Below, piece by piece: positions 60,493 to 64,000 of a stretch of DNA of 64,000 bases. Within the stretch, counting starts at the first letter, position 1; every line of letters begins with the position of its first letter. The DNA lies in the NCBI GenBank assembly GCA_020637755.1, contig JACKJW010000002.1:124001-188000 (forward strand). The letters are read 5' to 3'. The notes below the pieces were generated by a model that was given only the letters and a program-made list of their open reading frames with translations, made no database searches and was not told the DNA's origin. The position numbers and the translations under genes were made by a program. The stretch is from Brucellaceae bacterium. Lineage in GTDB: Bacteria; Pseudomonadota; Alphaproteobacteria; Rhizobiales; Rhizobiaceae.

Positions 60493-60819
60493 ATGAGCTA
60501 CGCACGCATCACGCTTCTTGGCTTCCTCACGCTTGGCGCCGGCGCGCTTTCGGGCTGCAACCACGACAGCTACCAGCGCAATGAGGGCGTCACGAGTTAC
60601 GCCGGAAATGCGATCGCCGCCAACACCGCCATGCAGATGGTGGATCCTTGGCCGGAAGGTGTCGGCGACACCGATCTTGAAACACCGCCGAGCGCAGGCA
60701 CCGGAAGCCCCGGCGCCGGGGCAGGTGGTCACGGTCGCACCATCAACCAGACAATGACATCGGACCGGCTGCCGCGGGCGGAAAACGCGGGAGCCGAAGG
60801 ACGGGAAGCAGGGACATGA
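60493..60819 (+). CDS. Small Tad-locus lipoprotein in the CpaD position
   Basis: 108 aa. Lipoprotein signal with lipobox LSGC (Cys at about 22), then NEGVTSYAGNAIAANTAMQM and VDPWPEGVGDTDLETPP. Much shorter than true CpaD (about 220 aa) and without its domain, but occupies its place between cpaC and cpaE. Probably a pilotin-like outer-membrane lipoprotein. The stop overlaps cpaE (ATGA). Confidence 0.7.
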   Translation: MSYARITLLGFLTLGAGALSGCNHDSYQRNEGVTSYAGNAIAANTAMQMVDPWPEGVGDTDLETPPSAGTGSPGAGAGGHGRTINQTMTSDRLPRAENAGAEGREAGT

Positions 60820-62027
60820 GCAGCCAGAAAACCAACAACAAGCGCGTCGCCCTCGTCACACAGGACAAGGAGTTTCTCCAGTCCGTGCGCACGGCCTTCG
60901 CGTCGTCGGACGCCATCGAACTCGTGGTGATCGAGAAGAACGTGGCGGAACTGCGCGGCGAGGTGCAGGATGCCGACTGCGCCGCCGTCATCATCGACAT
61001 GGACGCCTCCAAGCTGGAGGAGATCGAATCCTCCAGCGCGTCAAGCGCCGCCTTGAGGGGCAGGCGCCGGTCGTCGTCGTCACCCAGGAATTCAATGCCG
61101 CCGCCGTGCGCATCCTCGTACAGTTGCAGGTGGCCGACTTCCTGACCAAGCCGGTCACCACTGCCGATCTGGTGCGCTCGTGCATCCGCGCCTCCAGGGG
61201 CCGGGACGCGAGGAGCAGACCGAGGCGCAGATTTCACCTTCATGCCCGCCGCTGGCGGCGTTGGCACCACCACGCTGGTGCTCCAGACGGCGTTCCAGCT
61301 GCACAATTCGGCGACGCGAGGGGCTTCCACCTGCGTGGTGGACCTGAACTTCCAGCAGGGTTCCTGCGCGGAATATCTCGATCTGGAACCGCGTTTCGAC
61401 ATTTCGGAAATCGAGAACCAGCCCGAGCGTCTTGACCGCCAGCTGCTCGACGTCATGCTCTCCAAGCATGCAAGCGGATTGTGTGTGCTCGCCGCGCCGA
61501 CCGCGCCGGCCGAAATGCGCTCCTTCAACACCGATGTCGTCGTGCGCATGCTCGACCTCGTCTCGGCCTACTTCGACAATGTCGTCATCGACATGCCGCG
61601 CACCTGGTTCCCGTGGACCGAGACGGTGCTGCTCGGCTCCAACAATCTCTATGTCGTGTCGGAACTGACGGTCCCGTGCCTGCGCCACACGCAGCGCCTC
61701 ATCAAGGCCATCTACGAGACGGCGGGCAAGGAAGTGAAGCCGCAGGTCATCGTCAACCGTTTCGAGCAGCGCATGTTCGAGAACGGGATCAAGCAGGCTG
61801 ACGTTGAGGAAATCCTTGGCGAACATTTCGCTGGCGGCATCTCCAACAACTACCGTCTGGTCCGCGAGGCAGTGGACCGCGGTGTGCCCTTGCAGGAGAT
61901 CGATGCAGAGGCGAACGTCATCAAGGACCTCAAGCGCATCATCCTGCCGGAAGAATCCGAAGTGCTGGAAAAGAAACCGCGCTCGATCTTCTCCCTTGGA
62001 AAGGGATTCTTGAGGAAAGCCGGTTAA
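60816..62027 (+). pseudogene. cpaE: Tad pilus localisation ATPase CpaE/TadZ, frame broken by three single-base losses
   Basis: The N-terminal receiver-like part (KRVALVTQDKEFLQSVRTAF, VIIDMDASKLEEIES) is in frame until about 61030. The conserved middle (VAREVTQEF-like segment, RILVQLQVADFLTKPVTTAD) reads in a second frame. The ATPase half resumes the first frame before 61242 (MPAAGGVGTTTLVLQTA, deviant Walker A typical of CpaE). One base restored in the CC at 61030-61031, one in the CC at 61191-61192 and one in the T run at 61232-61234 gives one continuous protein. All three are plausible homopolymer losses. Confidence 0.8.
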
Positions 62028-62077
62028 GCTTTCTCTCAACAACAAGAACTTGACCTTTTGCAGGGAAGGCAGGAGCC

Positions 62078-63508
62078 ATGAGCAGCAGCCGTTTTTCGGC
62101 CTTGCGCAACCGTGCCCATGAGCCGGCGGGCGCCGTACAGACGGAAGCCGCGCCGTCCAGTGACGATGTCATCCAGAACAAGCTGAGGGCGAGGCCCGCG
62201 GCGGAGGCAGCCCAGCCGGCTGCCCGCCCGAATGACCGCGTGGTCGATGCGCGCGTGCGCCTTCACCGCATGCTGATCGACGAGATCAACCTCGTCGCGC
62301 TCGAGCGCCTTCCCAAGGAAGAGATGCGCGCTCAGGTCCACGAATTCGTCGCCGAAAAGGCCAAGGGTGAACGCCTCGCCATCAACGTGGCGGAACTGGA
62401 AAACCTTGTTGACGACATCGTTGACGAGATGGTCGGCCTCGGCCCGCTCGAACCGCTGATGAAGGATCCGGGCATCTCGGACATCCTGATCAACGGCCAC
62501 GAAAACTGCTTCGTGGAAAAGGGCGGCAAGCTGCGCCAGATCCACGTGCCCTTCAAGGATGAGGCGCACCTGCTGCGCATCGTCCAGAAGATCGTGGGCG
62601 CGGTCGGCCGCCGTGTCGACGAAAGCCAGCCGCTGGTCGACGCCCGCATGCTGGACGGCTCGCGCTTCAACGCTGCCATCCGCCCTATCGGCGTTGACGG
62701 TCCGCTGGTTTCCATCCGCAAATTTTCCAAGAACAAGCTCAGCCTCCAGAAGCTTGTCGATTTCGGCGCGATCACCCAGCCCATGGCCGAGGTGATGGCG
62801 GCAGCCGTGCATGCCCGCAAGACCACCATCATTTCCGGCGGTACCGGTACGGGCAAGACGACGATGCTGAACGCGCTCTCGGCCTTCATTCCGGAAGACG
62901 AGCGGCTGATTACCATCGAGGACGCCGCCGAACTCCAGCTCCAGCAGCCGCATGTGGCGCGCATGGAAACCCGCCCCGCCAACGTGGAAGGCCATGGCGA
63001 GTTGAAGCAGCGCGATCTTGTGAAGAACGCGCTGCGCATGCGCCCCGACCGCGTGATTCTCGGCGAGTGCCGCGGCGAGGAAGCCTTCGACATGCTTCAG
63101 GCCATGAATACCGGCCATGAAGGCTCCATGGCGACCATCCACGCCAACACCCCGCGCGACGCGATCTCGCGCCTTGAGCAGATGTTGGGCATGACCGGCA
63201 TGCCGATGACGGTGCAATCGATCCGTTCGCAGATCGCCTCCGCCATCGACGTGATCGTGCAGCTGACCCGCCTGTCCGACGGCAAGCGCAAGGTGACGGC
63301 TGTCTCGGAAGTGACCGGTCTGGAAGGCGACATCATCCAGATGCAGGACATCTTCCGTTTCATCCGCACCGGCATGGGGCCGAACGGCGAAATCATCGGC
63401 CATTTCGAGGCGACCGGCATCCGCCCGCGTTTCCTGGAAGACCTGAAGGCCATGGGTATCGAGTTTCCGGCGAATTATTTCGAGCCGGGACACGTCGTGG
63501 CGGAATGA
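62078..63508 (+). CDS. cpaF: Tad pilus assembly ATPase CpaF/TadA
   Basis: 476 aa. Secretion ATPase of the VirB11/TadA family: N-terminal domain with LVDDIVDEMVGLGPLEPLM, Walker A SGGTGTGKTTMLN (about 252-264), Asp box DERLITIEDAAELQL and Walker B/His box ILGECRGEEAFDM...TGHEGSMATIHAN. It powers assembly and retraction of the Flp pilus. AGGAG precedes the ATG. Intact. Confidence 0.94.
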   Translation: MSSSRFSALRNRAHEPAGAVQTEAAPSSDDVIQNKLRARPAAEAAQPAARPNDRVVDARVRLHRMLIDEINLVALERLPKEEMRAQVHEFVAEKAKGERLAINVAELENLVDDIVDEMVGLGPLEPLMKDPGISDILINGHENCFVEKGGKLRQIHVPFKDEAHLLRIVQKIVGAVGRRVDESQPLVDARMLDGSRFNAAIRPIGVDGPLVSIRKFSKNKLSLQKLVDFGAITQPMAEVMAAAVHARKTTIISGGTGTGKTTMLNALSAFIPEDERLITIEDAAELQLQQPHVARMETRPANVEGHGELKQRDLVKNALRMRPDRVILGECRGEEAFDMLQAMNTGHEGSMATIHANTPRDAISRLEQMLGMTGMPMTVQSIRSQIASAIDVIVQLTRLSDGKRKVTAVSEVTGLEGDIIQMQDIFRFIRTGMGPNGEIIGHFEATGIRPRFLEDLKAMGIEFPANYFEPGHVVAE

Positions 63509-63514
63509 CCTGAC

Positions 63515-64000
63515 ATGCCGGCCATCGAAACCGCCTACGTTGTTTATGCTGCCGCCGCGATCACGGGCATCCTGATCGCTGAAGCCGCGTTTCTGGTGTT
63601 CGCTGGCCAGCAGGACCGAAAGAATTCCATCAACCGCCGCCTTCGGCTTCAGGACAACAAGCTGACGCAGAAGGAAGTGCTGATCCAGCTGCGCAAGGAG
63701 CGCGGCGACACGGGCAAGGGCGGTTCCTTCCTGTCGCTGGGCTGGCTGCGCCGCCTGCGCAGCCAATCCGGCATGGTCATGCCGCTCGGCCGGCTTTTCA
63801 TGATCTGCTTTGCCGTGGCCATCGGCTGGTCAGTGGCACTGACATTCCTTGGTGTCTCGCCGAAGCTTGCGGTGCTCGCGGTTCCCGAAGTCGGGCTGAT
63901 CCTGCCCGTGATGGTGCTGCGCTTCCGCCGCAAGTCACGCCACAAGGCCTTTGGCATGCAATTGCCCGAGGCGCTTGAACTGATCACCCGGTCCCTGCGT
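63515..64000 (+). CDS. tadB: Tad pilus inner-membrane platform protein TadB/CpaG, 3' part beyond window
   Basis: 162 codons visible from ATG at 63515, open to the window end. Helix at the N-terminus (YVVYAAAAITGILIAEAAFLVF), charged segment, then two further helices (FMICFAVAIGWSVALTFL, VPEVGLILPVMVL). QLPEALELITRSLR, the start of the T2SSF/TadB cytoplasmic domain, is the last visible sequence. Follows cpaF by 6 bases as usual. Confidence 0.88.
   Translation, partial: MPAIETAYVVYAAAAITGILIAEAAFLVFAGQQDRKNSINRRLRLQDNKLTQKEVLIQLRKERGDTGKGGSFLSLGWLRRLRSQSGMVMPLGRLFMICFAVAIGWSVALTFLGVSPKLAVLAVPEVGLILPVMVLRFRRKSRHKAFGMQLPEALELITRSLR

Noticed and set aside
60816..61145. Reading the N-terminal cpaE piece as a separate 109-aa gene
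   Set aside because: Its last 30 residues are out-of-frame Ser/Arg-rich sequence; the conserved CpaE continuation lies in the next frame, so this is a broken gene.

Overview
This window is a contiguous piece of chromosome from a GC-rich alphaproteobacterium. Gene order and protein signatures point to the Hyphomicrobiales (Rhizobiales). The indicators are erpA-dgt-argS-SPOR-nagZ-scpAB-tatABC-serS-surE-pcm-nlpD, a fused secDF followed by homologues of two mitochondrial complex I assembly factors, the alaC-type aminotransferase-hom-glpX-recJ run, class I phaC, a DUF1127 gene with CCUCCUCCC-loop RNAs, and a Tad pilus locus. Genus cannot be fixed from the sequence. I found no rRNA, CRISPR array, insertion sequence, prophage or plasmid gene; this is mostly core genome.

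Layout. 1-1.3 kb: 3' part of an NCS2 purine/xanthine permease. 1.3-12 kb: Fe-S insertion (ErpA), dGTPase, ArgRS, a giant acidic SPOR protein, NagZ, condensin partners ScpA/ScpB and a lone ABC ATPase. 12-18.4 kb: TatABC, SerRS, SurE, Pcm and an NlpD-like LytM lipoprotein. 18.5-25.2 kb: a DUF815 ATPase on the minus strand, then YajC-SecDF, an NDUFAF3-like protein, an NDUFAF6-like protein, a small membrane protein and a fatty-acid hydroxylase-family membrane protein. 25.2-29.3 kb: a dienoyl-CoA isomerase-type crotonase, secreted unknowns, TrmFO, and a 46-aa DUF1127 protein whose 3' region carries three small-RNA hairpins. 29.3-34 kb: tRNA-Leu, trigger factor, RadC, Map, SfsA, tRNA-Glu. 34-44 kb: M15-like lipoprotein, PhaC, a small lipoprotein, aminotransferase, Hom, GlpX (behind a tandem palindromic operator), RecJ. 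44-50 kb: patatin, HisI, FolE, an IscU-like protein, an MNT nucleotidyltransferase with a 28-aa HEPN remnant, YidD, ThrRS. 50-58 kb: a K+ channel-like protein, secreted unknown, nitroreductase, flavin reductase, CitE-like lyase plus MaoC, DUF2336 protein, ParE. 58-64 kb: Tad locus cpaB-cpaC-lipoprotein-cpaE-cpaF-tadB, cut by the window end.

How the genes work together. Several envelope functions lie together: Tat and Sec export, NlpD and NagZ for peptidoglycan, SPOR, YidD and the Tad secretin. Tight ATGA/TGATG/GTGA overlaps mark translationally coupled pairs (scpA-scpB, tatB-tatC, surE-pcm, the NDUFAF3/NDUFAF6-like pair, the hydroxylase pair, the lipoprotein-cpaE pair).

Most notable: (1) a DUF1127-cuckoo sRNA locus at 29.0-29.3 kb; (2) five inferred single-base losses that break cpaB and cpaE, from either sequencing error or decay; (3) two near-identical 14-bp palindromes before glpX; (4) the adjacent complex I assembly-factor homologues behind secDF; (5) a truncated MNT/HEPN toxin-antitoxin remnant beside yidD.
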